Shown here one piece after another: positions 8,188-16,660 of a stretch of DNA of 34,323 nucleotides; within the stretch, counting starts at the first letter, position 1, and each line of letters begins with the position of its first letter. Made by a program: the position numbers and the translations under genes. The notes under the pieces were generated by a model. That model saw nothing but the letters and a program-made list of their open reading frames with translations, searched no databases and was not told the origin of the DNA. The DNA comes from Natronospirillum sp. (GTDB lineage Bacteria > Pseudomonadota > Gammaproteobacteria > Pseudomonadales > Natronospirillaceae), in contig NZ_JAIUMC010000024.1 of NCBI RefSeq assembly GCF_022565775.1, positions 1 to 34,323 of the forward strand, written 5' to 3'.

Positions 8188-8943
8188 ATGCCTCATATCC
8201 TGCTCACCAAACCCGCCGAACAGGCCGAGCGCTGGCAGCAAGCCCTGCAGAAGGCGGGCTGGCAGGCCACTACCTGGCCACTGCTGGCCCTTGAAGACCT
8301 GCCCGAGACGGCGGTACAGCGCGCGGTCTGGCTGGACCTGGACCAGTTTCAGGGGGTCATCATGATCAGCCCGCGCGCTGCTGAAATTTGCGCCAGAGCC
8401 ATTGACACCTGGTGGCCGCAACCACCGGTCGGGGTGCATTTTCTGGGCAGCGGCTCCGGTACAGCACTGGCCTTTCAGGCACTCTGCCCTGCCCTGACAC
8501 TGCACATTCCTGACCGGGGCAATCGGGCCGAAGACATGCTGGCCCTGCCGGAGACGCAGACGGTCAGCGGCGAGCGCTGGCTGATCGTGGCCGGGGAGGG
8601 CGGGCGCACGCTGCTGGAGGATACACTGACCGAGCGCGGCGCCCGCGTGACGCGCCTTGCCGTGTATCGGCGCCAAGCCCTGAGTCTGCCAGCCGCCGCC
8701 CATGAGTTACTCAAGACTATGGCCGGGGAAAAGGGTATCGTGCAGGTATCCTCCATGCTGGCCCTGGAAAGTTTGACTTCTCAGGTGGCGCTGGTTACAA
8801 AACAGAAGGTACGGCTGCTTCTCAGCAGTCCCCGTCTGGCATCCCGGGCCCGAGAACTGGGCTGGATGCACATTCTGCAGGCCGATGGCGCCAGCCTGGA
8901 AGCCACTCTTGCAACTCTGGCCGAGCACAGGACACTGACGTGA
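8188..8943 (+). CDS. hemD: Uroporphyrinogen-III synthase
   Basis: Cyclises hydroxymethylbilane to uroporphyrinogen III with inversion of ring D. The family is poorly conserved. Recognition rests on the N-terminal ILLTKPAEQAERW, the ISPRAAEI block, the GERWLIVAGEGGRTLLEDTL segment (near residues 130-150), the VYRR block, the 251-residue length, and the position between hemC and hemX. The stop overlaps the GTG start of hemX by four bases (GTGA), so translation is coupled. Confidence 0.93.
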   Translation: MPHILLTKPAEQAERWQQALQKAGWQATTWPLLALEDLPETAVQRAVWLDLDQFQGVIMISPRAAEICARAIDTWWPQPPVGVHFLGSGSGTALAFQALCPALTLHIPDRGNRAEDMLALPETQTVSGERWLIVAGEGGRTLLEDTLTERGARVTRLAVYRRQALSLPAAAHELLKTMAGEKGIVQVSSMLALESLTSQVALVTKQKVRLLLSSPRLASRARELGWMHILQADGASLEATLATLAEHRTLT

Positions 8944-10169
8944 GCGAAGACAAGAAATCCGCCAAACCGCAGCCCGAAAAGGAAAAGGACACCGACACCC
9001 CTGGTGAGTCCGCAGACACCCAGGCTGAAAAGTCCGAGCAGAAAACGCCCGAGAAACCCACTGCAGCCAAGCCTGCTGAAAAAGAGGCAAAGCCCTCTGC
9101 AAAGAAAGGCAGCGGCGATGCCGACGGGGGCTCGCCTGCAGAGAACGTGGATTCCACGGTGCCACCACGGCGCGGCTCAGGCTTGCTGATTGCACTACTG
9201 ATCCTGTTGCTGATCGGCGTACTCGGTGGCGCCGGCTATGGCGGCTGGTGGGGCTGGCAGCAATGGCTGGTTCTGGAAGAGGACCGGGCCGCCGCTCAGG
9301 CGGACTGGGAGAGCGAACGCGCGGCCCTCAGTCAGCGCCTGGATGGGCTGGAAAGCGAGCTGGCCAGCCGCGATGGCGCCATTGACAGCCTGGCTGACGA
9401 TCTGGACAGCACGCGCGACGACCTGATCATGCTGGCGGAGCAGGTCAGTCGCGAGAGCGGACTGCAGGCTCACGATGTGCAGCGACTCGAAGTGGAATAC
9501 CTCCTGCGCACGGCGCGTCACCTGAGTTATCTGACCGGCGATCTGCGTCAGGCAGAAAATTTGCTGCAGCAGGCTGACCGAATGGTCCGCGATTTCGAAG
9601 ACCTGGCCTATCTGCCCGTCCGGGAAGCGATTGCGGCCGACATCCAGGCCTTGCGTGCCGTGCCGTCACCCGATGTCGACGGTCTCTATTTCGAACTGGC
9701 GGCACTGGCTTCACAAGCCGCCCGCTGGGAGTGGTGGCCTGACAACCAGTTTGCTGCTGACAGCGACCGGGAGCCTCTGGCCGATGATGCCCTCTGGTAT
9801 GAACGCCTGACTCGCGAACTGCGCGACCTGGTCAATATCCGTTATCGAGAAGACATCGACGCACGACGCCTGAGCGCCTCTGAATTCGCGCAGGCCAGAA
9901 CCCAGTTCCGACTGCTGATGCAGCAGGCTCAGGCCGCTTTGCTGCAAGGCCGCCAGAGCCTCTATGAGGCCAGCCTGGAGCAGGCCATAGAGTGGGTTCA
10001 GGAGGGTGGCAATCAGATACCGCAGGCGACTCGCCTGATCGAGCAGCTTGAAACACTACGTGAGATAGAGGTTCAGGTGCAGGTGCCGGATATCGACCGA
10101 GGGCTGATTCGTCTGCAGGCGTTGCTTGAAGCCAGAGAGCAGGACGAGGATGAGGAGGACGACGAATGA
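8940..10169 (+). CDS. hemX: HemX-family membrane protein
   Basis: HemX-type protein found next to hemD in many Gammaproteobacteria. It is often annotated as a uroporphyrin-III methyltransferase, but this one has no SAM methyltransferase motifs. About 78 Lys/Glu/Pro/Ala-rich cytoplasmic residues precede one membrane segment (about 79-103). A Glu/Arg/Leu-rich coiled coil follows (about 113-165), then a helical periplasmic domain with the ARHLSYLTGD block. The tail is strongly acidic (EQDEDEEDDE). The start is GTG at 8940, overlapping the hemD stop. The end overlaps hemY by four bases (ATGA). Its job is not settled in the family; membrane organisation of heme synthesis is inferred. Confidence 0.88.
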   Translation: MSEDKKSAKPQPEKEKDTDTPGESADTQAEKSEQKTPEKPTAAKPAEKEAKPSAKKGSGDADGGSPAENVDSTVPPRRGSGLLIALLILLLIGVLGGAGYGGWWGWQQWLVLEEDRAAAQADWESERAALSQRLDGLESELASRDGAIDSLADDLDSTRDDLIMLAEQVSRESGLQAHDVQRLEVEYLLRTARHLSYLTGDLRQAENLLQQADRMVRDFEDLAYLPVREAIAADIQALRAVPSPDVDGLYFELAALASQAARWEWWPDNQFAADSDREPLADDALWYERLTRELRDLVNIRYREDIDARRLSASEFAQARTQFRLLMQQAQAALLQGRQSLYEASLEQAIEWVQEGGNQIPQATRLIEQLETLREIEVQVQVPDIDRGLIRLQALLEAREQDEDEEDDE

Positions 10170-11398
10170 ACGTTCTGCGCCTGATACTCTGGCCCCTGAT
10201 CATTCTTGCCCTTGGCGGCCTGCTGGGCTATCTGATGCGCCAGGATCCGGGCTATCTGCTGCTGGCCTGGGGTGACCATGCCGTCGAGATGTCCATCTGG
10301 GTGGCTCTGGCCATTGTCGGCCTGGCCCTGCTGGGCCTGGTCTTTCTCCGCTCGCTGCTGCGGGGCCTGGGCCGACTGCGCCCCAATCGTCACGCCCGCG
10401 GCGTACAGAAACTGGAAAAAGGCATCCAGGCCTTTCTGGAGCTGCGACTGCCCAAGGCCAAGCGGAATCTGACGCGTGGCGAGGCAGACAGCCCACTGCC
10501 CTGGGTCAACCAGTTGTTGCTGGCCCGTATCGCTCAGGCAGAGAAGGACTATCCCACGGTTGCCGCCTGGCTTGACAAGGCCACTCAGGAGCACCCGCAC
10601 ATGGAGCTGGCATCCGGCCTGTTGCTGGTCCTGTCGGCCTATGAGTCCAGACAACTGGATCTTGCCCTGGCGCATGCCAAACGGCTGGAACAGAATCACC
10701 CGAGCAACCCCTTCGTCATTCGTCTGTTGCGCGACATTCATGTGCGACTGGAAGACTGGCAGTCGCTGATGGACCTGCAACCCCGGTTGATCAAGGCGGG
10801 ACGGCGGAAGCCGGAAGACTGGCAATGCAAGATGCTGTCCGGGTTGATCAAATCACCTCCCGCCAACGCCGGCCAGAAGCTGCAGAAGTGGTGGAAACAG
10901 CTGACGTCAGAACAGCAGACTGATCCAGAGCTGCGCTACTGGTATCTGCGCGGGCTGGTGGCCCTGGAGAAACCGCATGTCGCGCAACTGGCTCTGGAGC
11001 AGGCGCTGAACAAGGAATGGGATTCCCGACTGCTGACCCTGTACAGCCGCCTTGGCACCCCGGCCAGAGAACGCCTGCGGCAGGCGGAAAGCTGGCTGCA
11101 AAAGCAACCCAGGGATGCCCTGTTCATGCTGGCCCTGGGCCGGCTTTGCCTTCAGGAGGGCTTGTGGGGTAAATCTCAGGACTACTTCAAGGAAGGGCTG
11201 CGCCTGGAATCGCTGCCCGAATTGCAACTGGAACTGGCCAGGCTGGAAGCCGCTCTGGGCTTGGGTGAAGAGAGTCAGAACCGACTGGCGCGTCTGAGCG
11301 AAGAAATTCTGCAATTGCCCGCCCTGCCCCTGCCGGAAAAACCAGCCAAAACCGCCTACGAAAAACAGCAGGAGCTGGCGGCACCCACCGATCACTGA
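10166..11398 (+). CDS. hemY: HemY-like heme biosynthesis membrane protein (TPR)
   Basis: Gammaproteobacterial HemY-type protein, unrelated to the protoporphyrinogen oxidase HemY of Bacillus. Two membrane segments (about 4-24 and 43-66) form the HemY N-terminal domain. Then come helical repeats of TPR type covering the remaining 330 residues (for example LARIAQAEKDYPTVAAWLDKA). The 410-residue length is typical. It closes the hemCDXY unit, overlapping hemX by ATGA. A scaffold role for heme enzymes at the membrane is inferred from location and TPR content. Confidence 0.9.
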   Translation: MNVLRLILWPLIILALGGLLGYLMRQDPGYLLLAWGDHAVEMSIWVALAIVGLALLGLVFLRSLLRGLGRLRPNRHARGVQKLEKGIQAFLELRLPKAKRNLTRGEADSPLPWVNQLLLARIAQAEKDYPTVAAWLDKATQEHPHMELASGLLLVLSAYESRQLDLALAHAKRLEQNHPSNPFVIRLLRDIHVRLEDWQSLMDLQPRLIKAGRRKPEDWQCKMLSGLIKSPPANAGQKLQKWWKQLTSEQQTDPELRYWYLRGLVALEKPHVAQLALEQALNKEWDSRLLTLYSRLGTPARERLRQAESWLQKQPRDALFMLALGRLCLQEGLWGKSQDYFKEGLRLESLPELQLELARLEAALGLGEESQNRLARLSEEILQLPALPLPEKPAKTAYEKQQELAAPTDH

Positions 11399-11413
11399 GC
11401 GCTTCACTCCAGA

Positions 11414-11432
11414 CCGGGCCTTCATGGCCCGG
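11414..11432. terminator. Hairpin between convergent hemY and fre
   Basis: CCGGGCC (11414-11420) and GGCCCGG (11426-11432) pair perfectly around TTCAT. It sits in the 48-base gap between the two stop codons. No T-run follows on either strand, so terminator status is plausible rather than certain. Confidence 0.45.
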
Positions 11433-11446
11433 AGAGCAACCGGTCC

Positions 11447-12148
11447 TTATTCGGGTCTGGGCGCAAACTGCAACATGTCACTGAAAAACCGCTGCTCTGA
11501 CAAGCCAAAACCAGCCAGATAGTCCAGAGTGGAATACACCATATCCGGAGAGCCACAGCAGACGGCAGAAAAATCTGCCAGATCCGGATGATCTTCGGTT
11601 ATACAGGCGTGCAGATGATGCTGCCCGCTGTCCCAGGTCTGACGCTCCGAAATCACAGCCGAGAAGTGCACATGGTCATGGGTATCCGCCCAGCTTTGCG
11701 CCAGATCGCCCATGTAGAGGCCGTTGGTACTGCGCACCGCCCAGTAGATATAGAGTGGTCGGGCAGACCGGGTGAGCAAGGCTTCGGTCATTGCCTTGAT
11801 CTGACTGAAGCCGGTACCGGAAGCAATCAGCAGTACCGGCGAGTTGTCTGCCGGCAACCGGCCGACATGACACTCGCCATGGCCCACCTCTGCCTGCACA
11901 AAACCGGCTTCCTCTATCCGGTCCATCAGCATGCGCCCACCCATATTGTCCGGTGTCGAATCGACGTGCAGTTCGATGTCGTCTCCCGGTGCGCTGGCAA
12001 TGGTAAAGTAGAGGTCTTTCTCCCCGGGCATCAGCAGTTCAACAAACTGCCCGGCCTCCCAACTGGCCGGAGGGTCGGGCCGGAAAACCAGTTGCTCAAC
12101 GCCCGCACCCAACTGGCGGCGTAACTTCAGGGTCAGGTTGGTGGGCAT
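11447..12148 (-). CDS. fre: NAD(P)H-flavin reductase, Fre-like
   Basis: Cytoplasmic enzyme of the ferredoxin-reductase superfamily that reduces free flavins with NAD(P)H. The 233-residue length equals E. coli Fre. The N-terminal barrel ends in EAGQFVELLM. The pyridine-nucleotide domain carries LLIASGTGFSQIKAM, and the C-terminus has the CCGSPDMV block. The usual RPFSMAS flavin-contact motif reads LYFTIAS here, so Arg and Ser are replaced by Leu and Thr; substrate preference may differ. The frame is open to 12172, but AGGAG five bases before 12148 decides the start. The gene follows ubiD on the same strand, as in E. coli. Confidence 0.85.
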   Translation of the reverse strand: MPTNLTLKLRRQLGAGVEQLVFRPDPPASWEAGQFVELLMPGEKDLYFTIASAPGDDIELHVDSTPDNMGGRMLMDRIEEAGFVQAEVGHGECHVGRLPADNSPVLLIASGTGFSQIKAMTEALLTRSARPLYIYWAVRSTNGLYMGDLAQSWADTHDHVHFSAVISERQTWDSGQHHLHACITEDHPDLADFSAVCCGSPDMVYSTLDYLAGFGLSEQRFFSDMLQFAPRPE

Positions 12149-12195
12149 GCGTACTCCTGCAATAAAGACCAAGTAAAACGGTCGGGTATTATAGT

Positions 12196-12285
12196 GACAG
12201 TCGACAGTATACGGAAGACAGTCGACAGTGTTTGACTACCCACGACCGGAGCATACTGTCAACCGTGCACTGTCTACTGTCGACC
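12196..12285. repeat. Dispersed GTCGAC-type repeat between ubiD and fre
   Basis: A second copy of the repeat seen at 91-152. GACAGTCGACAGT occurs twice (12196-12208 and 12217-12229), and 12268-12285 is identical to 91-108. The element runs into the 3' end of ubiD, whose last codons (Gly-Arg-Gln-stop) fall inside it. It lies in the same orientation relative to ubiD as the first copy does to glyA. Confidence 0.8.
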
Positions 12286-13761
12286 TTCGAGCCCCAGCTC
12301 CGGCCAGATCGCATCCACCTCATCCTTGACCTGCTGATCCATGATGATGGGCCGCCCCCATTCGCGCTGCGTTTCGCCAGGCCATTTGCTGGTGGCGTCC
12401 ATGCCCATCTTGCTGCCCAGTCCGGATTGGGGCGAGGCGAAATCCAGATAATCAATCGGCGTGTTGTCGATCATCACGGTATCGCGCTGGGGATCCATTC
12501 GGGTCGTCATGGCCCAGATGACATCATTCCAGTCGCGGGCGTTCACATCATCGTCGGTCACGATCACGAACTTGGTATACATGAACTGGCGCAAAAAAGA
12601 CCATACGCCGAGCATGACTCGCTTGGCGTGGCCAGGGTACTGCTTCTTCATGGTAACCACGGCCATGCGATACGAGCAGCCTTCCGGCGGCAGATAGAAG
12701 TCCGTTATCTCCGGAAACTGCTTGCGCAGAATGGGCACAAACACTTCATTGAGCGCCAGGCCGAGAATCGCCGGCTCATCCGGGGGTCGCCCGGTATAGG
12801 TGCTGTGATAGATCGGATTGTCACGCCAAGTCATGCGTTCAACAGTGAACACCGGAAACTGGTCTACTTCATTGTAGTAGCCGGTGTGATCACCAAACGG
12901 GCCTTCCGGCGCCATGTCATCCGGGTAGATATAACCTTCCAGTACTATTTCTGCACTCGCGGGCACATCCAGATCATGCAATGAGGCCTGGCCCAGCTCT
13001 GTGCGACTGCCGCGCAACAGGCCGGCAAAAGCGTACTCGGACAGGGAATCCGGCACCGGTGTGACGGCACCGAGTATGGTGGCCGGGTCCGCGCCCAGCG
13101 CCACTGCCACCGGGAAGGGTTCTCCGGGGTGCGCCAGTTGCCAGTCGCGGAAGTCCAGCGCCCCGCCGCGATGCGACAACCAGCGCATGATGAGCCGATT
13201 CCGACCGATAACCTGCTGCCGATAAATGCCCATGTTCTGGCGTTTCTTCTCCGGACCACGGGTAATCACCAGCGGCCAGGTGATCAGTGGGCCGGCGTCA
13301 CCCGGCCAGCAGGTCTGCACCGGCAGCCGCCCGAGATCGATCTCGTCGCCCTCCAGCACATTGGCCTGGCAAGGCGGGCGACTGACCTTTTTCGGCGCCA
13401 TGCTCATGACTTTCTTGAAGATGGGGAGTTTGGACCAGGCATCGCGCAGACCTTTGGGCGGGTCCGGCTCCTTCAGAAACGCCAGCAACTTGCCGATCTC
13501 GTGCAGCTCACTGACGTCATCGGCACCCATGCCCGAAGCGACTCTCTCCGGTGTGCCAAACAGGTTCGCCAGCACGGGCATATCCCAGCGCTGCTTGCCC
13601 TCAGCGGGGTTCTCGAACAGCAAGGCCGGACCACCGGCGCGCAACACCCGGTCGCCGATTTCGGTCATCTGCAGGTTCGGACTGACCGGCCGACTGATCC
13701 TCTTCAGGTCGCCCCGTTGCTCAAGCTGGTCGATAAAATCACGCAGATCGCGATATTGCAT
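12274..13761 (-). CDS. ubiD: 4-hydroxy-3-polyprenylbenzoate decarboxylase UbiD
   Basis: Prenyl-FMN-dependent decarboxylase of ubiquinone synthesis. The 495-residue protein tracks E. coli UbiD nearly end to end. Examples are [17 protein letters not shown] at the start, [49 protein letters not shown] and [15 protein letters not shown] in the cofactor/substrate region, and [10 protein letters not shown]. Starts at 13785 (ATG) and 13788 (TTG) would lie inside the T-run of the cytochrome terminator. Homology also begins at MQYRDLRDF, so 13761 is chosen, with AGGA ten bases upstream. The C-terminus is truncated or replaced by repeat sequence (GRQ-stop). It needs UbiX-made cofactor; ubiX is not in the window. 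Confidence 0.96.
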   Translation of the reverse strand: MQYRDLRDFIDQLEQRGDLKRISRPVSPNLQMTEIGDRVLRAGGPALLFENPAEGKQRWDMPVLANLFGTPERVASGMGADDVSELHEIGKLLAFLKEPDPPKGLRDAWSKLPIFKKVMSMAPKKVSRPPCQANVLEGDEIDLGRLPVQTCWPGDAGPLITWPLVITRGPEKKRQNMGIYRQQVIGRNRLIMRWLSHRGGALDFRDWQLAHPGEPFPVAVALGADPATILGAVTPVPDSLSEYAFAGLLRGSRTELGQASLHDLDVPASAEIVLEGYIYPDDMAPEGPFGDHTGYYNEVDQFPVFTVERMTWRDNPIYHSTYTGRPPDEPAILGLALNEVFVPILRKQFPEITDFYLPPEGCSYRMAVVTMKKQYPGHAKRVMLGVWSFLRQFMYTKFVIVTDDDVNARDWNDVIWAMTTRMDPQRDTVMIDNTPIDYLDFASPQSGLGSKMGMDATSKWPGETQREWGRPIIMDQQVKDEVDAIWPELGLEGRQ

Positions 13762-13789
13762 GTTCGGAGGTTCCTGTCTGTCCATCAAA

Positions 13790-13811
13790 AAAGGGCGCCG
13801 CAGCGCCCTTT
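13790..13811 (-). terminator. Rho-independent terminator of the cytochrome c gene
   Basis: AAAGGGCGC pairs with GCGCCCTTT around a CGCA loop. On the minus strand the stem is followed by a run of six T (13792-13787). It lies between the cytochrome stop (13858) and the ubiD start, so ubiD probably has its own promoter or depends on read-through. Confidence 0.9.
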
Positions 13812-13857
13812 CCCAGGTATGTCATCAACTGCCGGTCAGGTTACCGGCCTGCTGTCA

Positions 13858-14280
13858 TTAGATGCTCTCATCGATGATGTATTGTACCGACGCTTCGATT
13901 TCTTCATCAGAGCAGTCTGCACAGCCACCACGCGGGGGCATGGCACCGATGCCGCTAATGGAGTTCGCCACCAGCATATCGAAACCTTTTTCGTCATAGC
14001 GGGTCTGCCATTCGCTGGCGCCCATGCGCGGCGCACCTGCCGCGCCGGAGTTGTGGCAGGCGGCGCAGGACTGGTCATACACTTCCTGTCCGGAGCGCGC
14101 TGATGCAGACGCGAGCTGAGCCGATGCAGCCATGCCCTCGGCAGAGCAATCCTGACCCGCCACGCAAACCTGCGCCTTGGATGAAATGCGTTCTACCAGT
14201 GCCTCTGTCGGGTTGGCGACAGCCCAGAGGGCGGAAGCAGCCAGTGCAAAAGCGGACAATGCCAGTACCAGTTTTTTCAT
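13858..14280 (-). CDS. Cytochrome c5-family protein, periplasmic
   Basis: Small exported c-type cytochrome for periplasmic electron transfer. A signal peptide (about residues 1-22, ending ALWAVA) precedes a linker with two Cys (40 and 45). The c5 domain follows: heme motif CAACH (72-76), the GAPRMG block, the heme-ligand Met114 in IGAMPPRGG, and a Cys pair (120, 123) in GGCADC as in cytochrome c5. AGGA lies six bases before the start. The gene is monocistronic by its promoter and terminator. The redox partner is unknown. Confidence 0.93.
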   Translation of the reverse strand: MKKLVLALSAFALAASALWAVANPTEALVERISSKAQVCVAGQDCSAEGMAASAQLASASARSGQEVYDQSCAACHNSGAAGAPRMGASEWQTRYDEKGFDMLVANSISGIGAMPPRGGCADCSDEEIEASVQYIIDESI

Positions 14281-14329
14281 AATTTTTCCTGCCTGTCGTG
14301 ATGCCAGTTATTCAAATTCGTTGCGCGAG

Positions 14330-14358
14330 AGTATAACCGTTAAGCTGCCGACTACCAA
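14330..14358 (-). promoter_or_regulatory. Candidate sigma70 promoter of the cytochrome c gene
   Basis: On the minus strand TTGGTA (14358-14353) and TATACT (14335-14330) are separated by 17 bases, with four and five of six matches. This is about 50 bases upstream of the start codon. Confidence 0.55.
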
Positions 14359-14388
14359 ACGACAGACTGAAAAGACAAGCGCGCAGGC

Positions 14389-16548
14389 TCAGAAACTTCC
14401 GAGTATATTACCGATCGCCAACTCGGCAGCCTGTGCCAGCAGGTCATTGTGGTAGGGAAAGTCCTCGTGGACCAGCACCAGCGGCTCACCAATGGGCGTG
14501 CGCAGACGCAGGAACTCACCGTCCGAATCGAACGTCCGCCGATCCCATAGATGGGTCCACTGCCCGGACGGCAGATAGAATTCACGCTCAGTCACACCCG
14601 ATTCCAGCACCGGCACCACCAACAGATAATCGCCCAGCATGAACTGATCTGCGGGCAGCGACCAGGCCTGTTCGTCCTCCGGGAAGGTAAACCACAGGGG
14701 CCTGACAATTGGCCAGCCGGATTGGGCGGCTTCCTGCATCAGTTGCTGCCGATAAGGGAAAAGTGCTTCGTACAGCCGGGCCAACCGGTCAAAGTGGATC
14801 AGGCCACTGACCGAATCAGTGACCTGATAATGCCGGGCAGGTTCATCACCCTCATGCAGACGCAGCCAGGCAGTAAAGGTACTGAGCTCGAGCCAGCGCA
14901 GGAAGAGCTCTGTATCTCTGTAGCGCGGCCACCATAATTGGCTGCTGGTCCAGCTGCCACCAACCGGGCTGTGGGCAATGGTCAGGCCACTCACACCCCC
15001 TGACAGCAAGGCTGAAAGGCTGGCTTGCAGGCCGGTAGACGGCCCCCAACCCGCGGCGTGATGTCCCGTACTGACCATTCCGGGCCGCGGTGTGCCCGAT
15101 TGCCCGGGAAAGGGTTCAGCGTCCACCACGAGCGGCTGGCCATCTTCCAGTTGCCAGGCGTGCCAATCCTGTTGCGCAGTGCGCTCGGCAGCCAGCTGCA
15201 GGGCATCTGGGCTGACGGTGCCGGCGGGGACATACCATTCGGCCAGCCAGCCGGTCACCTCTGACCGGCTGCTGTCCTCGCTCGACTGGCGCAGCCAGGC
15301 ACGCACACTGTCTCGCCCGACATCAAGGCGCAACATATTTCGGCCCGTGGCTGTGTCCAAGGGTAGGGCTTCCGCAGTCACGGTATCCGTCAATTCATCC
15401 CCGGTCAGGCTGGAGGATAGCAACACATTGTCTATTTCGAGTGGCGTCATCAGTGGATTGCGCGATCCCAGCAAGCCCAGATCAGACTGCCGCAACCGCT
15501 CCGTCAAAGCCGGCCAGTCCGCCTGCTCCAACTCGAAAGACCCGGGCCGCCAAGGCATCATGTCGACACTGGCGGGCGTCCCATCGCGCTTGGGCAATTC
15601 CAGCAGGATAGCCGACAAGGGCGTCTCCTCTTCGGCCAGCTGATCCAGCATGGCAAGCACGGCGCCTGCGTCTCCGGACGCCCCCAGCACCGGTTTGCGA
15701 TGCAAGGCCTCAGGCAGCCCCGGCATAGTACCGACGACAGAGGCCAGACGAGTCTGCAAATGGCGCGGATCATCCCCCAGAAGCACCTGCAGAGTGCCGG
15801 CCCGGGCGCCCCAAACCTCCAGTCTGGCGGACTGTTCATGTTGCAGATCCATGATCTGATGGGCCGATGTCGGAGCGATCAGGGCGCGCGACTGGCTGGT
15901 CACGCCCAGGGGCCACAAGGACGCAGACGGCTGACCTGCTCGGCTGGTGCGAGCGGGGCCAGCCTGCAGGGCGACACGACTTCCCTGCCGGTCGAGCCCG
16001 GTGGTTTGCTGTCCGAAGCCAAAGACATATTCGGATGACGGCAGCTCGAATACCAGCGCCAACCCCTGCACAGCGCGGTCGCCGACATCCGTCAGTGACC
16101 AGTCGAGCTGCACGTCACCAGACTGGTCACTGCGGATTTCCAAAGTGGCACTCAATTCTTCGCCGTCGCACTGCAGAGTACCCTGCAGTTCCAGAAACTC
16201 TGACCCGGCGGCGGCGTCATACCAGAACTGGTGCTGACAACCTCTTGCACTGCGGCCCAGTCTACCCGTATTCAGGCGTCTCAAATCAGGCAGTTCACCG
16301 CTCATGACGCCCATCCATGACTGTCCCGGTGTTGATGCCCAGGCAATCCTGTCGCTATGATGCACAGAGAGTTGTTCCCGAGTGCTGTCCCAGCGCACGG
16401 TGATCAGATCGAGAGTCCACTCCCGGTCAGTGGTCCAGGCAGTGTCCAGCTGCCCTGAATCCACCCAGCCCGGAGTGGTCCTGAACCAGAAGATCATGCT
16501 AAACAGGAACACCAGCAGGAGAGACAACCAAAGCAGTCTAGGCCACAT
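14389..16548 (-). CDS. Membrane-anchored GH31-family homologue, probably catalytically inactive
   Basis: The 719-residue protein has one N-terminal membrane segment (about 5-22), so the rest is likely periplasmic. Its order of blocks follows glycoside hydrolase family 31, closest by eye to the YihQ-type sulfoquinovosidases: YVFGFGQQTTGLDRQGS (about 174-190), GWLAEWYVP (433-441), IAHSPVGG, RLHEGDEP, IVRPLWFTFPEDE, and a C-terminal beta domain. The nucleophile Asp of GWMADFGEYLP is Glu437 here. The acid/base Asp of the GDQNVDW block is His496. SDIGG has become SPVGG. These changes at all main active-site positions suggest a non-hydrolytic role such as glycan binding, or relaxed selection. The reading frame is intact over 2.1 kb, which argues for function. 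It is divergent from glgB. Confidence 0.85.
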   Translation of the reverse strand: MWPRLLWLSLLLVFLFSMIFWFRTTPGWVDSGQLDTAWTTDREWTLDLITVRWDSTREQLSVHHSDRIAWASTPGQSWMGVMSGELPDLRRLNTGRLGRSARGCQHQFWYDAAAGSEFLELQGTLQCDGEELSATLEIRSDQSGDVQLDWSLTDVGDRAVQGLALVFELPSSEYVFGFGQQTTGLDRQGSRVALQAGPARTSRAGQPSASLWPLGVTSQSRALIAPTSAHQIMDLQHEQSARLEVWGARAGTLQVLLGDDPRHLQTRLASVVGTMPGLPEALHRKPVLGASGDAGAVLAMLDQLAEEETPLSAILLELPKRDGTPASVDMMPWRPGSFELEQADWPALTERLRQSDLGLLGSRNPLMTPLEIDNVLLSSSLTGDELTDTVTAEALPLDTATGRNMLRLDVGRDSVRAWLRQSSEDSSRSEVTGWLAEWYVPAGTVSPDALQLAAERTAQQDWHAWQLEDGQPLVVDAEPFPGQSGTPRPGMVSTGHHAAGWGPSTGLQASLSALLSGGVSGLTIAHSPVGGSWTSSQLWWPRYRDTELFLRWLELSTFTAWLRLHEGDEPARHYQVTDSVSGLIHFDRLARLYEALFPYRQQLMQEAAQSGWPIVRPLWFTFPEDEQAWSLPADQFMLGDYLLVVPVLESGVTEREFYLPSGQWTHLWDRRTFDSDGEFLRLRTPIGEPLVLVHEDFPYHNDLLAQAAELAIGNILGSF

Positions 16549-16580
16549 GCTTCCTTCAACTCAGTCAAAAAATGGATCAA

Positions 16581-16626
16581 CCGCCAGCGGACCCACAAAA
16601 CTGCGATAATAAAATCCGGCTGGCGG
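16581..16626. promoter_or_regulatory. Inverted repeat around a -10-like element upstream of glgB
   Basis: CCGCCAGC (16581-16588) and GCTGGCGG (16619-16626) are perfect complements. Between them is TGCGATAAT, a TGn-extended -10 with GATAAT at 16605-16610. An operator bracketing the promoter is one reading; a leader hairpin is another. It lies in the 112-base gap shared with the divergent GH31 homologue. Confidence 0.4.
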
Positions 16627-16660
16627 AGACAGCAAACTACTATACAGGACATCACGCCCT

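Noticed and set aside
7876-8703. 275-residue open frame on the minus strand
   Set aside because: Spans the hemC-hemD junction on the opposite strand and has Gln/Gly-rich shadow composition.
13129-14103. 324-residue open frame on the plus strand
   Set aside because: Crosses antisense through ubiD, a strong terminator and the cytochrome gene; the real genes are on the other strand.
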